From Cotesia glomerata (taxonomy: Eukaryota; Arthropoda; Insecta; Hymenoptera; Braconidae), in the NCBI RefSeq assembly GCF_020080835.1, contig NC_058162.1, forward strand, positions 12,601,323-12,665,322: 64,000 bases of DNA, written 5' to 3'. Positions 31,985 to 43,485 of this stretch are shown piece after piece. The notes under the pieces were generated by a model. The model did no database searches and was not told the DNA's origin. It saw nothing but the letters and a program-made list of their open reading frames with translations. Each line of letters opens with the position of its first letter. Within the stretch, counting starts at the first letter, position 1. Made by a program: the position numbers and the translations under genes.

Positions 31985-32500
31985 AAGCGTGACTTACTCA
32001 AGATTTTTTCAAGATGCATGATGCATTATATATTTTATAGAACTTTTTCCTCTCCACTACTTGAAGATGTATTAATTCAGTGGTGCTCATTTTAAAATAA
32101 TTTTGTCTTGATCGATAAAACAGTAGGTCTATACTCTAAAAGGTTAAGCTGAATGAGATCCACTGATCCTATAGAAAATATAGGAGGGTTAGAATGATGC
32201 AAACGGTCATTCGAAAACATTTGCCTTTGAGCAAGTCTTGCACAAGTATATTCAGCATGCTTCTGTGTCAGTCTTTCTCAATAGTTGATATAGTTAGTTT
32301 ATCGATAAGCATTTTCAGATTTTCTCAATTTTTTTACACGATTTTTGAGCTATAATCTAGCCCAAAGTTCTTGTACAAAGCAAGTTCAGTAGATGCTGAA
32401 CTGCTTGCTTAAGCACGTTTGCTTCTACATACAAAGACCTGTAAGTAGAAAAAAACACTAACAACTATCGAGATTAAGACCAGACTTGCTCAAGCCTTGA
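31985..32500. repeat. Cluster of CTTGAGCAAG-type motifs, right
   Basis: TACTCAAGATTTTTTCAAGA, GAGCAAGTCTTGCACAAG, CTTGCTTAAG and CTTGCTCAAGCCTTG occur across 500 bp. The right part is loosely an inverse of 28188-28300. Together they could be the arms of an old inverted-repeat element now split by the retrotransposon at 28600-31150. Confidence 0.35.
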
Positions 32501-33131
32501 AAAAGATTACACCGGCACACAAAAAAAAAAAAGTTGTCTGTACTTGGGACGCGCCACATATATTCCCATGTAATTTGACCCGCTGAACCCGAATTTGAGG
32601 TCCGTTTGGCCCCTACACCCTAGGATTTTGAGAAAACTGTAAAAAACCGAAAAAAAACGGGAAAATTGGGGGTTTTGGTGATTGAAAAATTTTTTTAGAT
32701 TCTAACTATGCATGATTTTCATGTATTTCGATCTGCTTTATACTTATCTGAAGTGTACTCAGACCAGCAGCCATTAAAAGTCTAAGTAAATCCCGAAAAA
32801 CCCATGAAAATTGCGAAAAAAACAAAAATTCCCAATATTGTGATAAAAAATGTATTGAGCTAAATATATGATGATTTTCATGTAGGTTTATCGACGACAT
32901 ATAAATCTCCAACTTTTATAACTCAGACGTCTCGAAAACATCAAACAAATGTGCAAAACCCCGAAAATTGGAAAAAAAATCATATGTAATATAATAAAAA
33001 TCGAGTTATTATTCAAAATAAATAAAAAAATCATATCATTCGATCTGTGGTGCATAAAAAGTATTTCGTCCTAAGACTTAAAAAAATTAATTTTTTCGGA
33101 AAATATCATCAAAACCCTTTGGATTTGAATT

Positions 33132-34779
33132 TTAATTCGTTCTCCGCTTATATCTCACCCTTTTATCTTCAAACGTCCTGCATAAAGGGTTTCTCTTTCG
33201 TTTCCTCTCTTCTTCGGGTAAATCTCTCTTCAGAGTCCAACAATGATCTGCCATCATATTTACATCCCACGTTCCTTGATATCGTTTTTCCATCACACTA
33301 ATGTCTTGATGGAATCTCTCACCTTGCTCTTCACTAAAATCACCAAGATTTTCAGGAAAGTGTGAAAGATGAGAATGTAAATAGTGCAATTTTGTATTCA
33401 TTAAGCAACCTAAAGTATTATAGTTGTATAACAACTCGTCAACTAAAGTTGCGTAGTTATCACTTTTCGTATTCCCTAAAAATTGCTGTGATACTTCCTT
33501 AAAACTTCCCCAAGCTGCTCTCTCAATCTCGTTCATCTCATATTCAAGATTAGCATCCTGGAATAGAGTCCGAATTTGGGGTCCATCAAAAATTCCTTCT
33601 TTTAATTTAGCGTCACTTATAGCTGGAAATTTTTCGCCCAAGTACTTAAAACAGTTTCCATCTTTATCCAGAGCTTTGACAAATTGCTTCATAAGGCCAA
33701 GCTTGATATGAAGTGGGGGCAGCAAGTACTTGGAAGGATCAATTAGAGATTGTCGCGTAACATTGTGAGAACCAGGATTCAAATTTGTTCTTGTTGGCCA
33801 TTCTTTTTGAATGTAATGATTCTTTCGGTCTCGGCTATCCCACAAACATAAGAAGCAGGGGTACTTTGTGAACCCTGATTGTTGGCCTAGCAATATTGTT
33901 GCAATTTTCAGATCACCACAAACCTTCCATTGATGTTCTGAATAGTTTATTTTATCTAATACAACCTGTAAATTGTCATAAGTCTCCTTTAGTTTAGTCG
34001 AATGAGCTACTGGAATCGGTGCCAATAAGTTTCCATTATGAAGAAGCACAGCTTTAAGACTTCGCCTAGAGGAGTCAATAAAAAGCCTCCATTCTTCGTC
34101 TTTGTAAGTGTTTGGCTTCAACTCATCGATCAGTCCTTTTACATCTGAACAGTACACAAATGAATTTTCGCTGTCTTTTGTAAAATACTTCCGGAACTCT
34201 TTTCCCTATCACGATAAAAATAAGCTGTTGTATTTTTAGCTAATAAATTTTTTCCTTAAAGCTGAGGCTAAATGTTCAGCTTTTACCTTAGATAGTCCTA
34301 AGTCTCGTACAAGGTCATTCAATTCAAGTTGATCGAAGACTTCAGGGTCTTTACTTCTAGGAACACCACTCGGGATGTATTCTTCATCCTCAGAATGGAT
34401 CTCTTCGGGTTCAGGATCGATTTCTTCAAAGTTATCTTCAACTTCCATCTCTTCATGTTCATTCACTGGTTCAGGAGCTGCAGGTTCTTCGACATTCAAA
34501 ACTTTTTCTGCTGGCACAACTGATGTTACGTTGGCATATTGAATTTTATGTTTGGTTGTCGAAGAAAAACCTGAAACTTCCGTCGTGCAAAAATAGCAGT
34601 TTTTGACTCGTTGGTGCAGACCAAATCACAGGTTTTGAAAATTTCAAGCACTGTTTACTTTTCGTCTGCTCCCAACGAGTAAGCATCGTGTGACACCGAT
34701 TGCAAAGTGAATGTGGTACCCAAGTTGCTTCCCAGTTCGTAATCTGGATACCGAAGCAGGTTTCGTAGACATTTTTCAA
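33132..34779 (-). pseudogene. Transposon-encoded protein, left copy, frameshifted
   Basis: Three minus-strand pieces in order make one gene. 34779-34546 is a zinc-finger-like N-terminus (WVPHSLCNRCHTMLTRWEQT). 34517-34236 is an acidic linker (EEIDPEPEEIHSEDEEYIPS). 34157-33132 is a 341-codon C-terminal part. The C-terminal part has YPCFLCLWDSRD, then KEGIFDGPQIRTLFQD, HYLHSHLSHFPENLGDFSEE, GERFHQDISVMEKRYQGTWD and MMADHCWTLKRD. This pattern is common in repeat-encoded 'uncharacterised' proteins of many invertebrates; I know no agreed name or proven activity. At least two frameshifts join the pieces (near 34530 and 34160-34235), so it is inactive. It lies in the left half of the palindromic element. 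Confidence 0.75.
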
Positions 34780-34799
34780 TTTGTTTGAAAAAGATCTAC

Positions 34800-35190
34800 G
34801 ACTTTCGTTACTTCAAATTCTCCACATATGTAACAGAAGCAATTGGAGTTTTGTTACATATGTGAGAGACACTTCTTGTCATATTAAACGCTTCAGAAGC
34901 CAAGTCACCCACTAATGAAGAGCTGCAGTCACTTGATGACGACGCCTGCGAGCCTGCTTTCTCACTCTGACCAGACGCCGATACTGGGATTCCGGGTCCC
35001 TGCATCGTAAAACACTTATTACTTGTGCCTGCCATGACGGCATTCAAGCCGTTAACCCAGGGACTATGCCAGACGGTCCTGTTGCCCGCCGTCACCACGT
35101 GGAGGTGCCCTGGTTACAGGCACAAGCATTTAAGCAAGAAATCGATTCTGAGCCCAAAAGTTCCTAGAAGTGAAAACCCTGAAACATCAG
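34800..35190. other. Centre of the palindromic element
   Basis: The non-duplicated middle between the two opposed gene copies. A minus-strand open stretch (35098-34808) has a serine-rich segment (SSSSDCSSSLVGDLASEAF) but no recognised domain. It may be a 5' part of the left gene copy; this is unproved. Confidence 0.35.
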
Positions 35191-35209
35191 CTTAAAGAAA
35201 AAAAATTTA

Positions 35210-36120
35210 TTAACTAAAAATACAACAGCTTATTTTTATCGTGATAGGGAAAAAAAAATCTGATAACATTTTTAAAACGGCGAAAATTCATTAGTGGACT
35301 GTTCAGATGTAAGAAGTTTGATTGATGAGTTAAAGCCGAACACTTTCAGGACGAGGAGTGAAAGTTTTTCATTGCTTTGTCTAAGCGAAGTCTCAAAGCA
35401 CCGACTCCAGTAGCTCATTTGACCAAAAATCATTGAAAAGTTTGTGGTGATCTGAAAATTGCTACACTAGTTAAGCCAACAATCTGGTTCACAATATATC
35501 CCTTCTTGTATGTTTGTAGGATAGTCACGATCGGAAAATTCCCTACAGTAGAAAAAGAACGGCCAACAAGAAAGAATTTGAATCATGGTTCTCACAACGT
35601 TATGCGAGAATCTCTCATTAATCCTTACAAGTACTTGCTGCCACCACTTTATATCAAGCTTGACCTTATGAAGCATTTTGTCAAAGCTCTCGATAAAAAT
35701 GGCAACTGTGTTAAGTACTTGGACGAAAAATTTCCAGCTATAAGTGACAATAAATTGAAAGAAGGAATTTTTTATGTACCCCAAATTCGGACTCAATTCC
35801 AGGATGCTAATCTTGAGTATGAGATGCACAAGATTGAGAGAGCAGCTTGGGGAAGTTTTAAGGAAGTATCTCGAAATTTTTTAGGGAATGTGAATACAAA
35901 ATTGCACTATTTACAATCTCATCTTTCACACTTTCCTGAAAATCTTGGTAATTTCAGTGAAGAAAGAGAAGAAACATTCCATCAAAACATGAGTGGATGT
36001 CAATATGATGGTAGATCATTGTTGGACTCTGAAGAGAGATTTACCCGAAGAAGAGAGGAAACGAAAGAGAAACCCTTTATGCAGGACGTTTGAAGATAAA
36101 AGGGTGAGATATAAGCGGAG
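35210..36120 (+). pseudogene. Transposon-encoded protein, right copy, inverted and degraded
   Basis: Plus-strand copy of the C-terminal part of the gene at 33132-34779. Recognisable pieces run from 35210 (same nucleotide phrase as 34200-34240 inverted). The longest open part is 35506-36093: ERPTRKNLNHGSHNVMRESL, KEGIFYVPQIRTQFQDANLE, LQSHLSHFPENLGNFSEERE. Compared with the left copy, the 'TKSDNYATLVDELL...GCLM' block is deleted (FLGN joins directly to NTKLHYL). The frame is lost after FHQN. It is older-looking than the left copy even though the non-coding ends are almost identical. Confidence 0.75.
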
Positions 36121-36822
36121 AACGAATTAAAATTCAAATCCAAAGGGTTTTGATGATATTTTCCGAAAAAATTATTTTTTTTAAGTCTTAAGACGAAATA
36201 CTTTTTTTTATGCACCACAGATCGAATGATATGATTTTTTATTTATTTTGAATAATAACTCGATTTTTATTATATTACATTTGATTTTTTCCAATTTTCG
36301 GGGTTTTTGCACATTTGTTTGATGTTTTCGAGACGTCTGAGTTATAAAAGTTGGAGATTTATATGTCGTCGATAAACCTACATGAAAATCATCATATATT
36401 TAGCTCAATACATTTTTTATCACAATATTGGGAATTTTTGTTTTTTCGCAATTTTCATGGGTTTTCGGGATTTACTTAGACTTTTAATGGCTGCTGGTCT
36501 GAGTACACTTCAGATAAGTATAAAGCAGATCGAAATACATGAAAATCATGCATAGTTAGAATCTAAAAAAATTTTTCAATCACCAAAACCCCCAATTTTC
36601 CCGTTTTTTTTCGGTTTTTTACAGTTTTCTCAAAATCCTAGGGTGTAGGGGCCAAACGGACCTCAAATTCGGGTTCAGCGGGTCAAATTACATGGGAATA
36701 TATGTGGCGCGTCCCAAGTACAGACAACTTTTTTTTTTTTGTGTGCCGGTGTTATTATATGGGTGATTATTTCTCTAATTGTAACTTATGATTAAACTCT
36801 TCACCCTTACCTATAAATTTAA

Positions 36823-39627
36823 GGGGGTATTCTGGTTTAGAAATTCGAAAAAATTGATTTTTTTTTTCATATTTTCATAGTATAACCCTTCAAGGAAATG
36901 TCCCTAAAAGGATTTTTCGAAATTCGAATTATTTTCGGAGTTACAGCTCATTTTGTGACGCGCCGACAAAACCGTTTCGCAGCCGGGTCGCGCGAGCGAA
37001 CAATAGACGATTGGCTAACTCTGGCGCTCTGGCTGCCAAGGTCTTTTGTACTCGATGTATTTTCTTCACTCGATGTATATTTCTCAGAATTCACAATTCG
37101 GAAACCGGGTGATCGTTTTAATCAATTTAGTTCAAATATATTTATACTAAGTGCTCAGTTAAGTTCATTTTTGTTTCGACTATCTCGCTGTACAAACGTA
37201 AGTATTATGAAATCAGTGACGTGAAAAAATATATTTTTAGTGTAAAATTTAATTAATTGGTGCGAAATGGATAGAAAATATAGTCGAGGTACGAGTCTTC
37301 GTGCATGTAGAACGAGGAAACGTAAACCTCCATGTAATCTGGGTCGTCGGAAGTCGGATACTAGCTTTGCAAGTGCCTCTGCAGCTAAGCTACACAAGGC
37401 AACGACAGAAGATGTTATAATTGAAAATACATACGGGTATTGTATCTTGGAATTTTTTTCAGTGTTTACGGCTTTATCTTCAGTGATTGTGTGTAGTACA
37501 TGCAAGAAAAGTATAAATTTTTCGCGAACTGCAGCACGTGGATTGGGATTCCAGATCACATTGAAGTGTAGTTGTCCAAATGAACATTATATCAATTCAT
37601 CACCATTTATCAATAAAGCTTTTGAAATTAATCGTAGAATTGTTGCTGTAATGAGGCTTTTAGGGGTTGGGAGAGAAGGTATAAATATCTTTTGTAGCAT
37701 GATGGATATTTGCCACGGGGTATCAGTAAGTATGTATTACCTTTGTATGGACCAACTGTATAAGGCAGCATCTTCAGTATACGAATCTGTCATTTCCAAA
37801 GCTGTTGAGGAAGAAAAAGAATTGATGCAAAAGCATGAACCTGATACTGACTCCACGCATCTTACTGTGTCAGGTGACGGGACGTGGAAGAAGCGCGGTT
37901 TCAACTCACTGTTTGGAGTTACTACTCTAGTGGGAAAATACAGTAAAAAGGTTATTGATACTGTAGTAAAATCAAGCTTCTGCCAAGGATGTAATTTATG
38001 GAAAGGTAAAAAAAATTCAGACATTGAGGCTTATAATGATTGGTACGAAGAGCATCAAGATACGTGTACTATCAATCATAAAGGAAGTTCCGGTAAAATG
38101 GAGGTGGACTCGGTCGTTGAAATGTTTAGTCGTTCGGAGGATAAACATGGGGTAAAGCTTGTCAAATACATCGGTGACGGTGACTCTAAAACTTTTAAAG
38201 GGATTCTTGATATAAACCCATACGATGGTGATCCTGTAGTCATAAAAAAAGAGTGTGTAGGTCATGTCCAGAAGAGGATGGGATCCCGTTTGCGGAAAGC
38301 AAAAAAAAATAATACCGGTATTGGTGGTAAAGGTCCTGGAAAGCTAACTGATAAAGTTATAAATGAGCTAAGTCTCTATTATGGTTTAGCCATTCGAAGA
38401 AATCCAGAGTCCGTAGAAAATATGAAAAATGAGGTATGGGCTACTTATTTTCATAAAATTTCTACGGACTCTAATCCACAACATCACTTTTGTCCGCAGG
38501 GTTCATCGAGTTGGTGTAAGTGGCAGGTCGCTGAAGCTGAAGAAACTTTGGATGAATTTCAGCATAATAATCCTCCTTTAACTGAAGCAGTTCAGAAAGT
38601 TATTAAGCCAATATACGAAGATTTGTCTTCAGAAAGCTTGCTGGAAAGATGCTTGGGCTCAGAAACTCAGAATAATAACGAGTCTTTAAATTCACTTATC
38701 TGGACCTTCGCACCCAAGCATATTCATGCTGGTACCCATACAATTGAAATTGCTAATTTCATTGCGGTATGTATATTTAATGAAGGATTTTTACCAGTTT
38801 TAAAGATTTTATCATCAATGGGAAAAACAATTGGGCCAGAATCTCACGCATTCGTGAACAAACGTGATCAAGTCCGAATTAACAGGTCCGAGGTACGAGC
38901 TACTGAGGCTTCCAAGGAAACTAGAACTGCTAAATCATCTGAAAGAGCTTCACTAAACATGACATTTGAATTCGAAGAAGGTACTTTGTACGGAGCAGGG
39001 ATAGCTGATTAATAACAAGTAAGTATAAAACGTCAGTAAACGACTCCGACTGCGCGCGATTAGTCCTCAAACTTTAAACTCGTTTTTCTCGTAACTACTT
39101 TTCTGGAAACGGTGTGCATGATATCTTTAATTCTACTCAACCGATTCACTTGAAATTTTACACAGAGCTTCTTTATACATTATAGTATCGCACTACGAAG
39201 AGTTTTCAAAAAAATTTTTTTTTTTGTATTTTTAAAAAATTCCGAACGACAAGAAAACAGGGAAAATACGAAACTTTTTTTTCAAACCACCGCCATTTTG
39301 TGAAAAAAAATTTTTTTTTTCAAAAACATTTCGTAGTGCGATAACTACACCCTTCCTCTTTACGAATTATTCATGGATTTCCATTTCAGGTCATGGGAAG
39401 GATTTATATCCTGCGCACCAGCACAAGCCATTTTTCCATCAGTCCCTACTTCGCCGACCTGCAGTTTTTTGAAATTCAATTTTTTTTCTTATATTATTAA
39501 TGTTTTGTATTCTTAAAATATCAATAAAAAGCTTATAAAAAATTGGATACTAAAAATAATTTTTGTTTTTTTTTTATCGCGTCCGAAAAAATACCTAAAA
39601 TTCGGGCTTCTAAACCAGAATACCCCC
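36823..39627 (+). mobile_element. Kolobok-type DNA transposon with TTAA duplication, near intact
   Basis: Perfect 20-bp inverted ends, GGGGGTATTCTGGTTTAGAA at 36823 and its inverse ending at 39627. They are flanked by TTAA at 36819-36822 and 39628-39631. TTAA duplications with G-run ends and a Mutator-like DDE protein fit the Kolobok superfamily. It encodes one open 581-codon transposase (37267-39012). A second element with similar architecture is at 41843-44376. Of all elements here it is the best candidate for recent or current activity. Confidence 0.85.
37267..39012 (+). CDS. DDE transposase of a Kolobok/Mutator-like element, 581 aa
   Basis: Predicted to cut and join the element at TTAA sites in the nucleus. 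It starts at an ATG in a weak context about 440 bp inside the left end and runs open to 39012. The N-terminus is basic (TRKRKPPCNLGRRK). A zinc-ribbon-like CSTC...LKCSC pair lies at about 77-105. The catalytic core shows the motifs of the animal 'Mutator-like' transposase domain: SGDGTWKKRG (Asp at about 204), YIGDGDSKT (Asp at about 304) and ERCLGSETQNNNESLN (Glu at about 460). An SFCQGCNLWK cysteine pair lies between the first two. The C-terminus GTLYGAGIAD recurs in the related fragment at 43486-44148. No frame damage is seen, so the protein may be functional. Kolobok assignment rests on the TTAA duplication; plain Mutator elements make 8-11-bp duplications. Confidence 0.85.
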   Translation: MDRKYSRGTSLRACRTRKRKPPCNLGRRKSDTSFASASAAKLHKATTEDVIIENTYGYCILEFFSVFTALSSVIVCSTCKKSINFSRTAARGLGFQITLKCSCPNEHYINSSPFINKAFEINRRIVAVMRLLGVGREGINIFCSMMDICHGVSVSMYYLCMDQLYKAASSVYESVISKAVEEEKELMQKHEPDTDSTHLTVSGDGTWKKRGFNSLFGVTTLVGKYSKKVIDTVVKSSFCQGCNLWKGKKNSDIEAYNDWYEEHQDTCTINHKGSSGKMEVDSVVEMFSRSEDKHGVKLVKYIGDGDSKTFKGILDINPYDGDPVVIKKECVGHVQKRMGSRLRKAKKNNTGIGGKGPGKLTDKVINELSLYYGLAIRRNPESVENMKNEVWATYFHKISTDSNPQHHFCPQGSSSWCKWQVAEAEETLDEFQHNNPPLTEAVQKVIKPIYEDLSSESLLERCLGSETQNNNESLNSLIWTFAPKHIHAGTHTIEIANFIAVCIFNEGFLPVLKILSSMGKTIGPESHAFVNKRDQVRINRSEVRATEASKETRTAKSSERASLNMTFEFEEGTLYGAGIAD

Positions 39628-39631
39628 TTAA

Positions 39632-39786
39632 AGTATCATTCACTTATCACGTAGTCTAAGAATCAATTACTTAATTCCAATGACTGAAATGGAAAGAAAC
39701 CTGGCAGTAACCGAGATTTCTTTGCACCTGGTGAATCACCTGGCTTTAATAAAGATGAACATAAAAACGACAATATGATTGAGTAC
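39632..39786. other. Short spacer between two transposons
   Basis: AT-rich; ends with the CTGGACAT target duplication of the next element. Nothing else seen. Confidence 0.4.
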
Positions 39787-40894
39787 CTGGACATTAGGGT
39801 GCTTCATTTGAGACGACTATTTTTTTTTCTCACTCCATTGAGGAAATATTGTTCTTTACATAGAAAAAAAAATTTTCACCGAAGGAGAGTTCTTAATTTC
39901 AATTTTAAGCACTCGCTGGATGAATTTAAAGTTTTCTCATGTAATTAACCCGTTAAAATCATTTTTTTTGCTTAAATTATCTATAGCATAGCGACATTTC
40001 ATGATATTCATTTGACCATGGGCGAAAGTTTTAGAGGGATCCTTCCTCTTTAAAGGCTCTGACAGCTTATTTCCAATTTATGAGCTATCTCGCCAGTAAA
40101 AAATTATATATTCGATTTTTGCTCAAAAGTCGTGGTTTTTTTATTTTTTCTACTAAACTATTGATCTGACACCAAAATTGCAAATGACCTTTTTTGTAAA
40201 GAATTTAATTTTCTACAAGATAAATTGATAGCTTAACCCTTTCAATGAATTGCCTCTGAGATAAATTTAATTAATAATAAGAAAACAATAAATGACACTA
40301 TTTTATCGTAATTTTTATACTTTTTAATAAAACAACAGTTCATAAAAAAAATTATAACATTGTATATTTTTATAATCAACCATTGTGATATCGTTATAAT
40401 GCCTAAATTTTTAAAATTTCGAATCATCTTACAAATATTCTAATAAATATAGTTGTTGCATAGAATATGTCCAAAATATATAGTCATTAGGGTGGTTCAT
40501 TTCCGAAAATTTTTTTTTTTTTGCTGCTCATGCAAAATATTAATCTACATATAGAAAAAAAAATTCTCACCAAGTTTGAGCTCTTAATATTAGTTTTAAG
40601 TACTTACAATTAAAAGTTAAAATTTTACCATTCAAAATGCATGTAAAAAAATCTATTTTTTTTAATAAATTTCTAATGCTTACCCGGCTTTTACAATATT
40701 GCAAATCGGTTTAGTGGACCTTGTGGGGAATTTCACGTTCTTCAAAATAGCCTTAGAGTTTTTTTGTGTAACTCACACTGGTTCACCAGTAGGAGTCGTC
40801 AAAGTACAGTTTTTGAAAAGAATATATTTTCTTCTAATTTTTCGAGCAAACTGCCAAAAGTAAGAAGAAAAGAAGGACCGACTCTTAAAAAAAA

Positions 40895-41440
40895 AAAAAA
40901 TTTAGGAAAACGGTTGACCCTAAAGGCCATCCCTGCAACTTCCCACTCATTTCATACTTAAGCGCACAAAACTGCATTTATTACGTTTTTGAGCTCTTCG
41001 AGCTTAAAAATCTTTTAGAAGTTGAATAAAACACCATGTTTCGAATTTTTAAACCGCAATAACTTTTGAATAAATAAACCGATTTTTACGTGGTTGATGG
41101 AATTCAACACAGTTTTTGAAGCCTCATGAAGAACCTTTAAGTTTAAATTGATCAAACAAGGAATTTCAAAGTAATTCCTAAAAAACGATTTTTTCGATTT
41201 TTTTCGTTAACGATAACTCACGAACGAATTAACCGATTTTGACCGGGCTGGCGGCAATTGGGCTGGCGGTTGAGAGCTGATTATCACGGAAACATTCGGG
41301 GAGGCTTCCTAGGACCTCAAAACATCAACATCCGTTGAAAACTCGATTTTCGAAAAACGGGGTGAAACCAATAACTTCCCGATTTTTGAAAATTTTCAAT
41401 TTGGGGAATGGGTTGATACAGTTAACTGAGTACAAGGACA
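40895..41440 (-). repeat. GAGCTC-family repeat, copy 8 (minus, internally deleted)
   Basis: Starts TTAGGAAAACGGTTGACCC, contains a single GAGCTC-type palindrome and body blocks. It then jumps to the end segment AACGGGGTGAAACCAATAAC and TTCCCGATTTTTGAAA. The microsatellite is deleted. Confidence 0.8.
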
Positions 41441-41492
41441 GATTGACATTAAATTCAACTCAATTCACATCTGTCCTATGATAGCGTAAATG

Positions 41493-41640
41493 CTTGAGGG
41501 CAGGGTTTTTCCTTGCCCGAAAACTTGGCTGTGTATTTCCTACGTGAGGGTAGGACAGATATACGTGCGTGTATAGCTCTTTTGAGCCCAGAAAACGGCC
41601 TCTTCGGAGGTAGGCGAAAGCCTCGCCATATATTCTTCGT
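41493..41640 (+). repeat. Hairpin-rich repeat module, copy 2 (class unknown)
   Basis: Matches 12893-13050. Here the first hairpin is intact: GGGCAGGGTTTTTCCTTGCC forms a stem with a T-rich loop. The rest is as in copy 1 (GAGCCCAGAAAACGGCCTC, AGGCGAAAGCCTCGCCATAT). It is joined directly to a GAGCTC-family copy. Confidence 0.6.
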
Positions 41641-42057
41641 TCGTGAGTTACCGTTGTCGAAAGAAAACCGAAAAAAGTGTTTTTTCGGAATTACTTCGAA
41701 ATTCCTGGCTCGATCGATTGAAATTTGAAGATTCTCCATTGAGCTTCGAAAATTGCGTCGAATGCCGCCAATCGCGTAAAAATTGGTTTATTCATTCAAA
41801 AGTTATTGGCGTTTGAAAATTCAAAAAATTGTGTTTTATTAAGGGGGGAAATACGTGTAGATGGCCGTTTTCGAGCAGATTTTAATCAATTATTTAAAGG
41901 TATAAAAAATTAATATTATTTATTCAAACTTTTGGGTTATTTTATACATATATTGAAGAGTAAAAATTTACATTTACAAGAACAAAACTTAAAAAGTAGT
42001 AAAGATATCAGCTGATACATCTCGTAGGTTGTCGTCCGACTTCGTAACTGTGTACAT

Positions 42058-42730
42058 CCCGTGTAAAAAAAAATCGTCTTAAAATTGTCGTTCGTTTAAG
42101 ATCTTAAACGTGACACAAACCAAGACTATTTTAAGACTCTTTTAAGACGCCAAAAAAAAATTCCGAGAGTTAAAAAATTATCATCCGACAATTTTAAGAC
42201 TTTTTTAAGACGTTCCGTTTTAATGTTCCGGGGCTCTGTCGCTGTTAGCTCATCTTAAAATAGTCTCTAAATTTTTTTTTAACATTTTTTTAAGACTAAT
42301 TTAAGATCATTTTAAGACAATTTAAAGACGCTCCATAATAATTTTTCGGAGCTGTCATTGTGACATCTTAAAATAGCCTGGAAATTTTTTAATAATTTTT
42401 TTTAAAACTATTTTAAGATTTTTTCAAGACGATTTTAAGACTATTTTAAGATTTTTTAAAGTCTTAAAATTGTCGAATAATTTTTTACCAATTTTGAATT
42501 CCATTTAAAATCATCTTACTCAAAAATATTTCGGTTAGAAAGTCGTAAAATCGTCTAAAAAATGTCTAAAAATTAATTTTCACAACAAATTCGAGAACCA
42601 AAATTTCAAAAATCTGCTCTCGGAATTATTTTTTTTGGCGTCTTAAAAGAGTCTTAAAATAGTCTTGGTTTGTGTCACGTTTAAGATCTTAAACGAACGA
42701 CAATTTTAAGACGATTTTTTTTTACACGGG
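42058..42730. mobile_element. 673-bp foldback element with CCCGTGTAAAA ends
   Basis: Ends CCCGTGTAAAAAAAAATCG and inverse CGATTTTTTTTTACACGGG. The arms remain inverse copies for about 130 bp, including TTTAAGATCTTAAACGTGAC and a CTTAAAATAGTCTTGG block. The interior is full of TTTAAGAC/GTCTTAAA units in both orientations. No coding capacity and no certain target duplication. It interrupts a Kolobok-type element and is therefore younger than that. Confidence 0.75.
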
Positions 42731-43485
42731 ATCATGGAGGCCATAATTTTTATCTGAAATCAATGCATCAAAATTATAACTTTTTTTAGACATGTATCTT
42801 CTATATGAACCTCATTTTAAAGAAAAAAAAAAAAAATTTTCATTTTTTTGACGGCTGTGAAAGTAAGTCATGTTTTTTTACCTTTTTTTTGTTTATTGTT
42901 TAGTATAAAAAATTAGTTAAAATGAAAAAATTGCTTCTGATTGAGGTTCATATTCAGCACAATTATGTAAAGAAATAATATACTAAATTTGAAGATGATT
43001 TGTTAAAAACTTTTAAGCTAGAGTGTACACTAGTTCGAAAAAACTAGTTTCGAGAAAAACGCGTTTAAAAATAAGTGATGAAAAAAGTTAAGGTGACCGT
43101 CTCTTTTTCTCATGCAATAATTTCTCGCGACATAAATTATCAGCAATAATTTCTTGTTCGATATTTTCACAAAGGCAATATTTCTCATTGTCAAAATTTA
43201 TTTGGTATTATTAATTATTATTAAAATTAATATTTATTTAATTATGAATTTTTAATGATAAAGTGAAAATAAAATATTTGAGAAACTTTTAAATGATAAT
43301 TTTTGCTCTGTGAGAATTTTTTAATCAAGAAATTTTTGAGTGAGAATTTTTGCATGTGAGAAATTTTTGTATGATAAATTTTTTATGAAAAATTTTTGTT
43401 TCGATAAATTGTTACTGGTAAATAAAGCCACGGTGCCAAAAGGTTAATATAAAGTTGTATTAAACGAATTGAAACAACTTACCAA

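Larger units (their letters stand above)
32510..36751. mobile_element. Large palindromic CAC...GTG element with TTA duplication
   Basis: Ends are CACCGGCACAC at 32510 and GTGTGCCGGTG ending 36751, flanked by TTA at 32507-32509 and 36752-36754. CAC...GTG ends with a 3-bp duplication are the hallmark of the CACTA/EnSpm superfamily, but the encoded protein is not one I can tie to it. Arms of at least 700 bp (32510-33250 and 36000-36751) are nearly identical inverses. A weaker inverse relation continues inward through the coding region (about 33250-34260 against 35190-36000). The element thus holds two opposed copies of one gene. Related end sequences occur at 53250, 56800 and 57560. Confidence 0.8.

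Noticed and set aside
32706..32912. Small open frames in the arms of the palindromic element (also 33047-33301 and 36000-36218)
   Set aside because: They mirror each other because the arms are inverse copies and show no conserved protein content.
34808..35098. Separate gene in the centre of the palindromic element
   Set aside because: Serine-rich open stretch without a domain; cannot be distinguished from a 5' piece of the neighbouring transposon gene.
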